This document shows positions 1-9,240 of a stretch of DNA of 64,000 nt, piece after piece (position 1 is the stretch's first letter; every line of letters begins with the position of its first letter). The notes below the pieces were generated by a model. The model saw only the letters and a list, made by a program, of their open reading frames with translations, did no database searches and had not been told where the DNA came from. Made by a program: the position numbers and the translations under genes. Origin of the DNA: Burkholderiales bacterium (GTDB taxonomy: Bacteria; Pseudomonadota; Gammaproteobacteria; Burkholderiales; Nitrosomonadaceae); NCBI GenBank assembly GCA_024235795.1, contig JACKLR010000001.1, positions 930,001 to 994,000 on the forward strand. The letters run 5' to 3'.

Positions 1-280
1 CTATTTCCAACACTTTATCCAAAGGCGCGCTGGCGCGTAATAATTCGCTCATGCGTGCAACTATCCAAGGACTGGAAATTGTTTGGCCGAAATTGATGGG
101 CAGGGAAACATCTTCATAAGCACGACTTGCCAGTGCTTCCTCAATAAAAAGATGGCGCGGGATCGCGCCCATCACAGACAGAACAACCTCATCAGCAATA
201 CCCTGGTTTCGCAAACGTTCAATCATACGCATACGTGTGCGGTGTGAAGTCATGCCAATTCCCGAAAGATGCGTACTCAC
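1..280 (-). CDS. pcm: Protein-L-isoaspartate O-methyltransferase, N-terminal part (cut by window edge)
   Basis: The minus-strand frame reads MTSHRTRMRMIERLRNQG, then IPRHLFIEEALASRAYED and GQTISSPWIVARM, the typical N-terminus of Pcm. The enzyme uses S-adenosylmethionine to repair L-isoaspartyl residues in aged proteins. The SAM-binding motif begins just where the window ends (KVLEI). Two starts are possible: GTG at 280 (adding STHLSGIG) or ATG at 253. The GTG is preferred because the extra residues look conserved in relatives; this preference rests on memory. It lies 137 bp downstream of surE on the same strand, the usual surE-pcm pairing. Confidence 0.85.
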   Translation of the reverse strand, partial: MSTHLSGIGMTSHRTRMRMIERLRNQGIADEVVLSVMGAIPRHLFIEEALASRAYEDVSLPINFGQTISSPWIVARMSELLRASAPLDKVLEI

Positions 281-417
281 GGACTACTATCCATTCAATT
301 TATGGAATTTATAAACGCATGCATAATTCAAATATTCCTTAACGAACCGCAAATACCAAGTCTTCTATTACTCATTTCAAAATACAAGAATATATTAATG
401 GAATGCACGTGTTCCTG

Positions 418-1158
418 TTATTTTAGCCATTGCGACAAAAATTCCATTTGATCAAATCGCGTAAGATCTATCTGTAGCGGTGTAATCGAAACATGATTAC
501 ACTGCACGGCATAGAAATCAGTCCCTTCTCCGGCATCTTGTGCAGCACCGGCCGCACCAACCCAATACACTGTATCACCGCGTGGATTAGAAGATTTTAT
601 GACTGGTTCGGCTTTGTGCCTGCGGCCTAACCGCGTAACATGGATGCCTTCGATTTGTTCATATTCAATATCCGGAACATTAATATTCAGCAAGATAGGT
701 ATATTTAATTTGTTTTTCTCGAAGCGATTGACAATATCAACGACTACGCGCGCCGCTGAAGCGTAATGACCTTTCGATACATCAACCAAAGACACAGCCA
801 ATGAAGGAACACCCAACAAAAAACCCTCAGTTGCAGCGGCAACTGTACCGGAATAAATTGTGTCGTCGCCCATATTGGCACCATTATTAATACCGGATAT
901 AACCATATCCGGTAACACATCAAGCATACCTGTTACAGCTAGATGCACGCAATCTGTTGGCGTGCCGTTTACATAATAAAATCCGTTATGTGAACAACGC
1001 AAGCTTAACGGTCGGTCAAGTGTCAACGAATTGCTTGAGCCGCTTCTGTCACGTTCAGGGGCAACCACAGTGATGTCTGCCACACTTGCCAATGCCTCCG
1101 CTAAGCATGCTAGCCCTGGTGCAAAGTAGCCATCATCATTACTGAGCAAAATGCGCAT
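418..1158 (-). CDS. surE: 5'/3'-nucleotidase SurE
   Basis: This 246-residue protein is full length for the SurE family of metal-dependent phosphatases, which dephosphorylate nucleoside monophosphates and support stationary-phase survival. The N-terminal ILLSNDDGYFAPG carries the paired metal-binding Asp residues (D8, D9). RDRSGSSNSLT near residue 40 and SGINNGANMGDDTIYSGT near residue 90 are the other active-site signatures. It is cytosolic and precedes pcm on the same strand, the common arrangement in proteobacteria. The tRNA-Pro gene lies 150 bp upstream. Confidence 0.95.
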   Translation of the reverse strand: MRILLSNDDGYFAPGLACLAEALASVADITVVAPERDRSGSSNSLTLDRPLSLRCSHNGFYYVNGTPTDCVHLAVTGMLDVLPDMVISGINNGANMGDDTIYSGTVAAATEGFLLGVPSLAVSLVDVSKGHYASAARVVVDIVNRFEKNKLNIPILLNINVPDIEYEQIEGIHVTRLGRRHKAEPVIKSSNPRGDTVYWVGAAGAAQDAGEGTDFYAVQCNHVSITPLQIDLTRFDQMEFLSQWLK

Positions 1159-1309
1159 CTTCTAAAATTCTAACGAGTTAACAGAAAATAAGTCACAAAA
1201 AATACGCGCACTATTGAAATAAAGCAGTTTTAAAAAATCCTAAACAATCTTAAATAAGCAAACAGACCAAACGTACATCAGTAACAAATTATAAATATTT
1301 ACTCAAGCC

Positions 1310-1387
<78 letters not shown>

Positions 1388-1444
1388 TCAGTTGGGAATT
1401 ATAGCAAACAAGCCAAATATAAAAAACTTTGGATACAATTATTG

Positions 1445-1834
1445 TTAAGGTGAGGAAAGAAGGATAGACCGGATATTTTTTATTTCATCACGCACATAAT
1501 TCAAATCAACTGCAGACTTCTGAGCAGAATTCGCCGCTGAGTCCTGAGATGACTGTGACTGTAGTTCATAGTGCCCGAGCCGACTCCGGGCACCATTAAT
1601 AGTAAACCCTTGATCATAAAGCAGTTCCCTTATTCTACGAATTAACAAAACCTCCTGATGCTGGTAATAACGGCGATTACCACGCCGTTTGACTGGTTTT
1701 AATTGAGTAAATTCTTGTTCCCAGTAACGTAGTACATGCGGTTTAACACCGCACAAAATACCCACTTCACCAATCGTAAAATAGCGTTTAGCTGGAATAG
1801 GTGGAAAATGATTACTTGTCTTTTTGTTTTCCAT
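1445..1834 (-). CDS. MerR family transcriptional regulator (IHF-linked)
   Basis: The product has a single N-terminal MerR-type winged helix: KRYFTIGEVGILCGVKPHVL, RYWEQEF, then RRGNRRYYQHQEVLLIRRI. It is followed by a short tail with no visible metal-binding cysteines. This small regulator is regularly found directly after ihfA in proteobacteria; its target is not known to me. The ATG at 1834 is chosen, and a TTG at 1849 would add five residues. Either start lies inside the 3' end of ihfA (stop at 1812), so the two genes overlap and are probably translationally coupled. Confidence 0.85.
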   Translation of the reverse strand: MENKKTSNHFPPIPAKRYFTIGEVGILCGVKPHVLRYWEQEFTQLKPVKRRGNRRYYQHQEVLLIRRIRELLYDQGFTINGARSRLGHYELQSQSSQDSAANSAQKSAVDLNYVRDEIKNIRSILLSSP

Positions 1835-2120
1835 GATAATTTTGCTCAACCATGCTTTTTAGTTTCTGACTGGCATGAAACGTTACTACACGTCGCGCTG
1901 TAATGGGAATTTCCTCGCCTGTTTTGGGATTTCTCCCTGGACGTTGAGGTTTTGTACGTAAATGAAAATTCCCAAAACCAGATAGCTTAACCCCTTCCCC
2001 TCTTTCAAGAGCTGCTCGAACTTCTTCATAAAAGGACTCCACCATATCCTTGGCCTCACGTTTATTCAGCCCTACATTTTCAAATAACAAATCAGCAAGC
2101 TCAGCTTTTGTAAGAGCCAT
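1812..2120 (-). CDS. ihfA: Integration host factor subunit alpha
   Basis: The 102-residue protein has the HU/IHF fold: ALTKAELADLLFENVGLNKREAKDMV, then the DNA-contacting arm with GRNPKTGEEIPITARRVVTF. The intact RNPKTG motif places the DNA-kinking proline at the arm tip. IHF-alpha pairs with IHF-beta, which is not in the window, to bend DNA in transcription, recombination and replication. It lies 229 bp downstream of pheT on the same strand, the classical pheST-ihfA order. A good Shine-Dalgarno (GGAG) precedes the ATG. Confidence 0.95.
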   Translation of the reverse strand: MALTKAELADLLFENVGLNKREAKDMVESFYEEVRAALERGEGVKLSGFGNFHLRTKPQRPGRNPKTGEEIPITARRVVTFHASQKLKSMVEQNYHGKQKDK

Positions 2121-2349
2121 ATTATTCTCCGCAAAGTTATAAAATTAAGAATCTTGAATGAAGTGTCAACTATATCTGACTATCTGTCATTGAGCTTTTT
2201 TATTCGGGTCACAGTTTTTTGCTATTTCTACTTGTTTCCCTTTAACACACTCGCCTAAATTCGATATAGTATAACAACATCGGTTAAAATGATTAATCGT
2301 TCCAATATATTTTAGTTATGTCCCTAATTTCTTGTAAGAATTAACGCCT

Positions 2350-4716
2350 TTAAATCCGCAGTGTTGCATCAAACTTCGTTTTCAGAATTTGAAGTAAACT
2401 GGATATTGCCATGTCAGCGTCTTCATCAGTTAACGTTTTTTCCGTATCTTGCAACATTACCTTGAATGCCAGGCTTTTTTTATTTTCACCAACAGCGCTT
2501 CCACGATAAATGTCAAATAACACAATTTCGGTGACAATTACCGGTTTTTTTTCAGATAAACCGGACATGATCGCCTGTATCTCAATATGGTTATCAACAA
2601 TCACCGCAATATCACGCCGTATAGGTGGGAATTTTGACAACGCCTTCACCTGAGCTAACGGCATTGGCAAAAGGCTATCCAAAAGTAATTCAAACAAGAT
2701 TACAGGCTTGGGAAAGTCATATTTTTTCTGCCAATGCGGGTGTAATTCACCCAACCATCCAACCGGTTTGGCACCCATCATTATCTGAGCAGACTTTCCC
2801 GGATGAAAAGCGGGATGGGCAATTGCCTTAAAATCAATCTCCTGTAATCGATAAAGCATTTCTATATCCGCTTTAGCATCATAGAAATCTATCATTCGGG
2901 ATGGCTCCCCCCACTGTTCTGAATGCACATCCCCATACCCCAATCCTGCAAGCTTTTCAATTTGCAGATAATGCTCGGTTGAACTTCTCTCAAAACAACA
3001 GCCAAGCTCGAATAAACGCACTCTTTCTTGTTTACGATTTAAATTAAATTTTAGATTAGCTATCAGACCACTCATCAAGCTGCTGCGCATCACATTTAAA
3101 TGACTTGCAATAGGATTTTTTAACGCAATAGGCATCTTATTCTGAATAAGATCAGTTTCCCATATTTTATCAACAAAGGCATAATTAACCACTTCTTGAT
3201 AATCGTGCATCACTAGCATTTGTTTGATTTGAGAAGGCATTCGTATCGTTTCGGATGATGGCAGCATGACAAGTCCGGCTTTTGGTAATTGCGCAGGTAT
3301 TTCGTCATAACCGTGCATCCTGGCCAATTCTTCGATGAAATCTTCTTCAATAGCTAGGTCAAAACGGTAACTTGGCGGCGTAACAGAAAACACATCATTA
3401 TTTTCAGAAAAAATAAATTGCAGGCGTGTGAAATACTCTTTTATTTGGTCACCATTTAAAGCAATACCGAGTATACGTTGCACTCTATCGACTCTAACGG
3501 CTACCGGTTGTCGTTGGGGCAGTTGATAACTCACTTCTGTCACCGGGCCTACTTTTCCACCGCAAATCGATTTAATTAACCCCGTTGCCAGTTCCAGCAC
3601 ATCTCGCATTTTGGCAAAATCTACCCCGCGCTCAAATCGATAGGCAGAGTCAGAACTAAACCCTAAACGAAAGGATTTACCGGAAATTACATCTGGATTA
3701 AAAAAAGCACATTCCAAGAAAATATCTACAGTTTTTTCCACTACACCACTATCCAGTCCGCCCATGATGCCTGCAAGTGCAAGTGGCTTACGATCATCTG
3801 CAATTAATAGCATATCAGCAGTCAACTCCAAATGATTTTCATTGAGCAACTGTAATGTTTCATCAGATTTCGCATAGCGAACATGAATTGCACCATCAAG
3901 TTTCGCCAGATCAAAAGCATGCATCGGCTGTCCAGTTTCTAGCAGCACATAATTAGTGATATCAACCACTGCATTAATCGAACGTAAACCACTGCGTTCC
4001 AGGCGTTGTTTCATCCACAACGGGGTTTCAACATCCAGGTTAATGTCACGAACAATTCGACCACAATAGAGTGGACACGAGTCAGTAGCATGAATATAGA
4101 TTTCAAGCTTATCGTCTACTTCATCAGGTACAGGTTCTATTTTTAAGGGCGCAAGTTCTGTTTTGGTAAGTGCGGAAACTTCACGTGCTATACCCAAAAT
4201 ACCTAAACAATCAGCTCTGTTTGGAGTAAGGCTTAATGTAAAAATTTTGTCATCCAGTTCATAATAATTACGAAAATCCTTTCCTACCGGGGCACTGGCT
4301 GGCAACAAAAGTAATCCATCAGTTGCGTCACCAATACCAAGTTCGCGCGCAGAACATAGCATCCCGGAAGACTCTATCCCGCGCAATTTTGTTTTTTTAA
4401 TTGTAAAATCTGGTAATTGTGCACCAACTAAGGCACAAGGCACTTTAATACCAATATCAACATTGGGTGCGCCGCAAACAATCTGCAACGGCTTATCTGC
4501 ATGGTCTCCTACATTAACCTGACAAACACTTAAACGATCAGCGTCCGGGTGTTTTTTTACCTCAATAACTTCGGCAACAACAATTTTTTCGAACAACGCA
4601 GCAACGGGCTCTATATTTTCGACCTCCAACCCAGCCATGGTTAATACATGCGCCAAGCTTTCACTGGAACAATTTGGGTTTACATAAGTACGCAGCCATT
4701 TTTCAGAAAATTTCAT
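2350..4716 (-). CDS. pheT: Phenylalanine--tRNA ligase beta subunit
   Basis: At 788 residues this is full length for bacterial PheT. It opens with MKFSEKWLRTYVNP and an EMAP-like tRNA-binding domain (about 40-150; VVAEVIEVKKHPDADRLSVC, QIVCGAPNV). The B3/B4 editing region and B5 domain follow, and the protein ends with the ferredoxin-like anticodon-binding domain (SKFPPIRRDIAVIVD, then a C-terminal ATLRI). With PheS it forms the cytosolic alpha2-beta2 enzyme that charges tRNA-Phe. It starts 38 bp after pheS and is surely co-transcribed. Confidence 0.97.
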   Translation of the reverse strand: MKFSEKWLRTYVNPNCSSESLAHVLTMAGLEVENIEPVAALFEKIVVAEVIEVKKHPDADRLSVCQVNVGDHADKPLQIVCGAPNVDIGIKVPCALVGAQLPDFTIKKTKLRGIESSGMLCSARELGIGDATDGLLLLPASAPVGKDFRNYYELDDKIFTLSLTPNRADCLGILGIAREVSALTKTELAPLKIEPVPDEVDDKLEIYIHATDSCPLYCGRIVRDINLDVETPLWMKQRLERSGLRSINAVVDITNYVLLETGQPMHAFDLAKLDGAIHVRYAKSDETLQLLNENHLELTADMLLIADDRKPLALAGIMGGLDSGVVEKTVDIFLECAFFNPDVISGKSFRLGFSSDSAYRFERGVDFAKMRDVLELATGLIKSICGGKVGPVTEVSYQLPQRQPVAVRVDRVQRILGIALNGDQIKEYFTRLQFIFSENNDVFSVTPPSYRFDLAIEEDFIEELARMHGYDEIPAQLPKAGLVMLPSSETIRMPSQIKQMLVMHDYQEVVNYAFVDKIWETDLIQNKMPIALKNPIASHLNVMRSSLMSGLIANLKFNLNRKQERVRLFELGCCFERSSTEHYLQIEKLAGLGYGDVHSEQWGEPSRMIDFYDAKADIEMLYRLQEIDFKAIAHPAFHPGKSAQIMMGAKPVGWLGELHPHWQKKYDFPKPVILFELLLDSLLPMPLAQVKALSKFPPIRRDIAVIVDNHIEIQAIMSGLSEKKPVIVTEIVLFDIYRGSAVGENKKSLAFKVMLQDTEKTLTDEDADMAISSLLQILKTKFDATLRI

Positions 4717-4754
4717 GACAATTTGCTATTTAAAAATGATAAAAGATATTCTGG

Positions 4755-5774
4755 TTAATTAAATTGTTTCAAAAAGCGCAAATCATTTTCAAAAAATAAT
4801 CTTAAATCGCTGACACCATACCGCAACATCGCGAGTCTCTCCACACCCATACCAAATGCAAAGCCAACATATTGTTCATGATCGATATTGACATGCTTGA
4901 GTACATTCGGATGCACCATTCCACATCCTAATACTTCCAGCCAGCCCGTATGGCTGCAGATACGGCATCCTTTTCCGTTGCATTTTACACAGCTGATATC
5001 CATTTCAGCTGATGGCTCTGTAAATGGAAAAAAGGATGGACGAAATCTAACTGACAAATCGTCTCGCTCAAAAAAGTGTTCCATAAAATTAGCCAATACG
5101 CCTTTAAGTGATGCAAAGTTGGCATGTTCATCTATCCATAACCCTTCAACCTGATGAAACATAGGCGTATGTGTCACATCAGAATCACAGCGATAGACAC
5201 GGCCTGGAGCAATGATTTTAATCGGCGGCTTATTTTCCAGCATATAGTGAATCTGAACAGGCGAGGTATGTGTGCGCAATAAGTCGCCATCATCGATATA
5301 AAACGTGTCGTGCATTGCACGCGCAGGATGATTTTCGGGAATATTGAGCGCTGTAAAATTATAAAAATCAGTCTCAATTTCCGGGCCAGAAGCCACTCCA
5401 TAGCCGATAGAGTGGAATAAGAATTCAATCCGCGTCAATGTCATGGTTATGGGGTGCAATCCGCCTTTTCCAAACCCGCGTCCCGGCATTGTGACATCAA
5501 GCGCTTCTTCTTTCAATTTCTCCTCGAGCTTTTTTTCTTGAAGAAATAAACGACGATCTTTGAGAAGCGTTTCTAATTGATTTTTTACCTGATTAATTTG
5601 CGAACCCATCAAAGGGCGTTGCTCCAGAGGTAATTTACCCAGTCCTTTCAACAAATTGGTCAATTCGCCATTCTTACCAAGATACCGGGCTTTAATCTGT
5701 TCCAATTCTGTAGCATCATTAATCGAATTGAATAAGCGTGTAGCCTCTTCAACGATTTCACTTAAGTTTCTCAT
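4755..5774 (-). CDS. pheS: Phenylalanine--tRNA ligase alpha subunit
   Basis: PheS carries the class II catalytic core of the enzyme. It has an N-terminal coiled coil (MRNLSEIVEEATRLFNS onward), motif 2 with PGRVYRCDSDVTHTPMFHQV, and motif 3 GFAFGMGVERLAMLRYG near the C-terminus. The conserved cysteines of CVKCNGKGCRICSH are present. The ATG at 5774 gives the usual N-terminus. A TTG at 5792 would add six residues that do not resemble the family. A rho-independent hairpin (5825-5860) lies between rplT and pheS, so pheST may be controlled by attenuation. Confidence 0.96.
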   Translation of the reverse strand: MRNLSEIVEEATRLFNSINDATELEQIKARYLGKNGELTNLLKGLGKLPLEQRPLMGSQINQVKNQLETLLKDRRLFLQEKKLEEKLKEEALDVTMPGRGFGKGGLHPITMTLTRIEFLFHSIGYGVASGPEIETDFYNFTALNIPENHPARAMHDTFYIDDGDLLRTHTSPVQIHYMLENKPPIKIIAPGRVYRCDSDVTHTPMFHQVEGLWIDEHANFASLKGVLANFMEHFFERDDLSVRFRPSFFPFTEPSAEMDISCVKCNGKGCRICSHTGWLEVLGCGMVHPNVLKHVNIDHEQYVGFAFGMGVERLAMLRYGVSDLRLFFENDLRFLKQFN

Positions 5775-5824
5775 GAAAAATTTGAACCCCAAATTTATAT
5801 GCTGAAATCAATCTAACCTCACAA

Positions 5825-5860
5825 GAAAAAGGGAGGTATGGGCTAAATCCCAACCTCCCT
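5825..5860 (-). terminator. Rho-independent terminator or attenuator between rplT and pheS
   Basis: On the minus strand AGGGAGGT pairs with ACCTCCCT (5830-5860), with a nested TGGG/CCCA pairing in the loop, followed at once by TTTTTC. It sits 20 bp after the rplT stop and about 50 bp before pheS. It could end the infC-rpmI-rplT message or act as the pheST attenuator. No leader peptide rich in Phe codons was recognised in the short interval. Confidence 0.8.
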
Positions 5861-5880
5861 ATTTTCAGGGTCTCAATTGA

Positions 5881-6240
5881 CTAAGTTGCCAAACTGACTT
5901 TTGCCTGTTCGGCAATTTTCTCAAAAGCGGTCTTATCAAATACTGCCAGATCGGCCAATACTTTTCTGTCTATTTCGATACTCGCCTTTTTCAAACCATT
6001 CATGAACACGCTGTAGGATAGTCCACATTCACGCGCCGCTGCATTTATACGTGCAATCCACAGGGCTCTAAACTGGCGCTTGCGCTGACGCCTGTCTCTA
6101 TAGGCATATTGCCCGGCTTTCATGACCGCTTGTTTTGCAACCCGATAAACATTCTTTCGGCGCCCGCGATAACCTTTGGCCAAATTCAGTACTTTTTTAT
6201 GTCGCGCATGCGCCGTAACACCACGCTTTACTCTAGGCAT
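5881..6240 (-). CDS. rplT: 50S ribosomal protein L20
   Basis: The 119-residue product begins MPRVKRGVTAHARHKKVLNL and continues AKGYRGRRKNVYRVAKQAV, the strongly basic N-terminal tail of L20. RDRRQRKRQFRALWIARINA follows. L20 is an early 23S rRNA-binding assembly protein and, in other proteobacteria, represses its own operon by binding upstream of rpmI. It follows rpmI by 11 bp in the usual infC-rpmI-rplT cluster. Confidence 0.98.
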   Translation of the reverse strand: MPRVKRGVTAHARHKKVLNLAKGYRGRRKNVYRVAKQAVMKAGQYAYRDRRQRKRQFRALWIARINAAARECGLSYSVFMNGLKKASIEIDRKVLADLAVFDKTAFEKIAEQAKVSLAT

Positions 6241-6251
6241 CTTTAACTCCT

Positions 6252-6449
6252 TTATGCATATGGCAACATCGAACGAACTGACGCCACATCGCTTGGATGA
6301 ATCGTGGCAATTCCTCTAAGTTTGCGCTTATTTTTAGTCGTTTTTTTAGTTAATATATGCCGCTTAAAAGCTTGAGCGCGCTTGATGCTACCATTTGCAC
6401 GTGTTTTAAACCGTTTTGCAGCACCACTTTTGGTTTTCATTTTAGGCAT
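6252..6449 (-). CDS. rpmI: 50S ribosomal protein L35
   Basis: This 65-residue basic protein (MPKMKTKSGAAKRFKTRANG, then HILTKKTTKNKRKLRG) matches L35 in length and sequence. It is a component of the 50S subunit. A GGAGGG Shine-Dalgarno precedes the ATG. It lies between infC and rplT, and the 157-bp gap to infC contains an 11-bp inverted repeat (6545-6602) that may be part of translational control by L20. Confidence 0.97.
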   Translation of the reverse strand: MPKMKTKSGAAKRFKTRANGSIKRAQAFKRHILTKKTTKNKRKLRGIATIHPSDVASVRSMLPYA

Positions 6450-6544
6450 TTAACCCTCCTTTTAATATGATCCAAGGTGTTTCCATTTCGGAAAACTTTC
6501 AAACCCGGTATCACTTGTTTATATCATGTTACGTATGAATTATG

Positions 6545-6602
6545 AATTCTTATGAGCTTAACGCTTCCCAACAAACCAGACGAGAAAACCTTCATAAGAA
6601 TT
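6545..6602 (-). promoter_or_regulatory. Long-range stem in the infC-rpmI interval (candidate L20 translational operator)
   Basis: AATTCTTATGA (6545-6555) and TCATAAGAATT (6592-6602) are perfect 11-bp inverted arms around a 36-nt loop, starting five bases after the infC stop. In E. coli L20 binds structured RNA in this interval to repress rpmI and rplT. The position fits, but there is no direct evidence of binding here. No U-run follows, so a terminator is less likely. Confidence 0.4.
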
Positions 6603-6606
6603 AATA

Positions 6607-7179
6607 CTACGATGCTGTTGTTGTATCTGTTGCAGCCGATTTTGTCTTACTTATCTTTGTATCTTTTTTCTTGGGTGATAATACCATGACCATTTGGCGC
6701 CCTTCCATCTTTGGGAATTGTTCAACAACAGCGTGCGATTCTAAATCATCCCTTACCCGTTCAAGTAAACGAACACCAAATTCTTGATGCGCCATTTCGC
6801 GACCCCGGAACCGCAGCGTTACTTTAACTTTATCCCCATCATTTAAGAAATTGATCAGATTGCGTAATTTAATGCGATAATCGCCTTCATCTGTATTGGG
6901 CCTAAACTTGATTTCCTTAATCTGAACCTGTTTTTGTTTCAGTTTTGCATCATGTTTTCGCTTACTTTCCTGATAGCGAAACTTACCATAATCCATTAAC
7001 CGACATACAGGTGGCTGTGCTGTCGGTGCTATTTCAACCAAATCAACACCTGCTTCTTCAGCCATCTCATTTGCTTGGGCAAGTTTGACTATACCTATTT
7101 GATCTCCATCAACACCGATTAAACGAACCTCTGGCACATCTATTTCATCATTAATGCGCACTGATTTTTCTTGTGCTAT
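6607..7179 (-). CDS. infC: Translation initiation factor IF-3 (AUA start)
   Basis: IF-3 binds the 30S subunit, blocks premature 50S joining and proofreads the start codon. The N-terminal domain contains RINDEIDVPEVRLIGVDGDQ. The linker and C-terminal domain contain AHQEFGVRLLERVRDDL and FPKMEGRQMVMVLSPKK. No ATG fits the N-terminus. The expected AQEKSVRINDEI is preceded by ATA (7179-7177), with GGAGA six bases upstream. An in-frame GTG at 7161 would remove six conserved residues and lacks a spaced Shine-Dalgarno. Use of a rare start codon is a family hallmark (AUU in E. coli) and allows IF-3 to limit its own synthesis. Confidence 0.93.
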   Translation of the reverse strand: MAQEKSVRINDEIDVPEVRLIGVDGDQIGIVKLAQANEMAEEAGVDLVEIAPTAQPPVCRLMDYGKFRYQESKRKHDAKLKQKQVQIKEIKFRPNTDEGDYRIKLRNLINFLNDGDKVKVTLRFRGREMAHQEFGVRLLERVRDDLESHAVVEQFPKMEGRQMVMVLSPKKKDTKISKTKSAATDTTTAS

Positions 7180-7210
7180 GGCAATTCTCCAAAAAAATTA
7201 AAAAAGATTA

Positions 7211-9118
7211 TTATACCTTTAAAGCAATTTCTTCTTTAAGGCGTTCCATCAGTTTTAACAAAGTCATTTGTCCCAAATCCTGCCCAGCGCGGCTACGAAC
7301 TGAAACTTGACCTGTATTCACTTCCACATCACCTACAATTATCTGATAAGGAAGCTTCTGTAAACTATGCTCCCGGATTTTATAGGTTATTTTCTCATTT
7401 CTCAAGTCTTGGTTGACTCTAAATCCATGACGGTTAAGTTCATCAGTTATTTTTCTTGCGTATTCGATCTGTCCTTTTGATATATTAAGAACAACAGCCT
7501 GTACAGGTGCCAACCAGAGTGGAAATGCACCTGCATAATTTTCAATCAAGATTCCGATAAACCGCTCAAGAGACCCCAAGATCGCCCGATGCAACATTAC
7601 AGGCACTTTTCTTGAGTTATCTTCAGCCACATACTCCGCACCAAGCCTTTCGGGCATAGAGAAATCTAACTGTAATGTACCGCATTGCCATATACGCCCA
7701 ATACAATCTTTTAAAGAAAATTCTATTTTAGGCCCATAAAATGCCCCTTCACCAGGCTGAAGCTCCCATTCGAGTTCTGCTTCCCTTAAGGCATCCTCTA
7801 ATGCTCCCTCAGATTTATCCCATTGTGTATCTGTACCGACACGTTTAACTGGTCTTGTTGATAATTTCACTAAAAGATCCTTGAACCCAAAATCAGCATA
7901 GACATGTTTTAATAAATGAATAAACTTGACAACCTCCTCTTGAATTTGATCCTCTGTACAAAAAATATGTGCGTCGTCCTGCGTAAACGCCCGCACACGC
8001 ATTATTCCATGCAAAGCGCCTGAGGCCTCATTTCTATGACATGAACCAAACTCAGCAAGTCTGATTGGCAGATCCCGATAACTTCTTAACCCCTGTTTAA
8101 ATACTTGAACATGTCCCGGACAATTCATTGGTTTTATGGCAAAACTACGTTCATCTGCATCGGTAATAAACATATTTTCGCGGAAATTATCCCAATGACC
8201 GGATTGTACCCATAGGGTCTTGTCAATAACCTGCGGTGTTCGTATTTCCAAATAATCATTATTATTTTGGATATTCCGCATATATTGTTCAATTTGTTGC
8301 CAAAGCGCCCAGCCTTTAGGATGCCAGAACACCATGCCAGGTGCATCTTCCTGTGTATGAAACAAATCCAACTGCTTTCCAATTTTACGGTGATCTCTTT
8401 TTTCAGCTTCCTCTAGTCTATGTAAATATTGTTTTTGATCCTCTTTTGTCGACCATGCTGTTCCATAAATTCTCTGCAGCATTTCATTATTAGAATCACC
8501 TCGCCAATAGGCACCAGCCACTTTCATTAATTTAAAAATTTTTAACTTAGCGGTTGTTGGCACGTGCGGGCCACGACACAAATCGGTAAAATTTCCCTGT
8601 GAATAAAGCGATAAATCTTCATCGCCAGGAATGGATTCTATAATCTGAGCCTTATAATGTTCACCTTGTTGTTTAAAATAATTAATCGCCTCAGACCGGT
8701 CCCAAATTTTTCGTTCTATCTTAATACTCCTTTTGCTAATCTCAAGCATTCTTTTTTCTATGGCTTCAAGATCCTCAGGAGTAAATGGCCTCTTGTAGGA
8801 AAAATCATAGTAAAACCCATCTTCGATGACAGGACCAATTGTTACTTGCGCATCCGGAAACAGTTCCTTAACAGCATGTGCCAGCAAATGCGCACTTGAA
8901 TGTCGGATAATCTCTAGTCCCTCTGCATCCTTTTCTGTGATGATAGCAAGCTCACTATCGTCCTTTATCAGACTATCCAAATCAACCAGCTTGCCATTTA
9001 CCCGCCCCGCTATGGCCGCACGCGCCAAACCCGACCCAACCGAAGAAGCCACATCAATAACGGTTACTGGGTGATTAAAAACACGCTCTGAACCATCCGG
9101 CAATCGAATTACAGTCAC
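7211..9118 (-). CDS. thrS: Threonine--tRNA ligase
   Basis: The 635-residue enzyme is full length. It has an N-terminal TGS domain (TVIRLPDGSERVFNHPVTVI), an editing domain with HSSAHLLAHAVKELFP and the zinc site CRGPHVPTT, a class II core with MNCPGHVQVFK and RMAEF-like RLAEFGSCHRNEASGALHG, and the C-terminal anticodon-binding domain. The GTG start at 9118 follows AAGGA at good spacing. It leads the thrS-infC-rpmI-rplT-pheST-ihfA operon. The 122 bp upstream (9119-9240) contains a TTGACT box but no convincing -10 partner. Confidence 0.97.
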   Translation of the reverse strand: MTVIRLPDGSERVFNHPVTVIDVASSVGSGLARAAIAGRVNGKLVDLDSLIKDDSELAIITEKDAEGLEIIRHSSAHLLAHAVKELFPDAQVTIGPVIEDGFYYDFSYKRPFTPEDLEAIEKRMLEISKRSIKIERKIWDRSEAINYFKQQGEHYKAQIIESIPGDEDLSLYSQGNFTDLCRGPHVPTTAKLKIFKLMKVAGAYWRGDSNNEMLQRIYGTAWSTKEDQKQYLHRLEEAEKRDHRKIGKQLDLFHTQEDAPGMVFWHPKGWALWQQIEQYMRNIQNNNDYLEIRTPQVIDKTLWVQSGHWDNFRENMFITDADERSFAIKPMNCPGHVQVFKQGLRSYRDLPIRLAEFGSCHRNEASGALHGIMRVRAFTQDDAHIFCTEDQIQEEVVKFIHLLKHVYADFGFKDLLVKLSTRPVKRVGTDTQWDKSEGALEDALREAELEWELQPGEGAFYGPKIEFSLKDCIGRIWQCGTLQLDFSMPERLGAEYVAEDNSRKVPVMLHRAILGSLERFIGILIENYAGAFPLWLAPVQAVVLNISKGQIEYARKITDELNRHGFRVNQDLRNEKITYKIREHSLQKLPYQIIVGDVEVNTGQVSVRSRAGQDLGQMTLLKLMERLKEEIALKV

Positions 9119-9240
9119 AAACTTTCCTTAATTAAATTAATTTTGAATCATATGTTGATCGATAATGAAGCATGCACTGGTCTTAAGACAAAACATCGTG
9201 TAAATGCTATGCTGACAAGCTTAAGTCAACGCTTTGTTCT

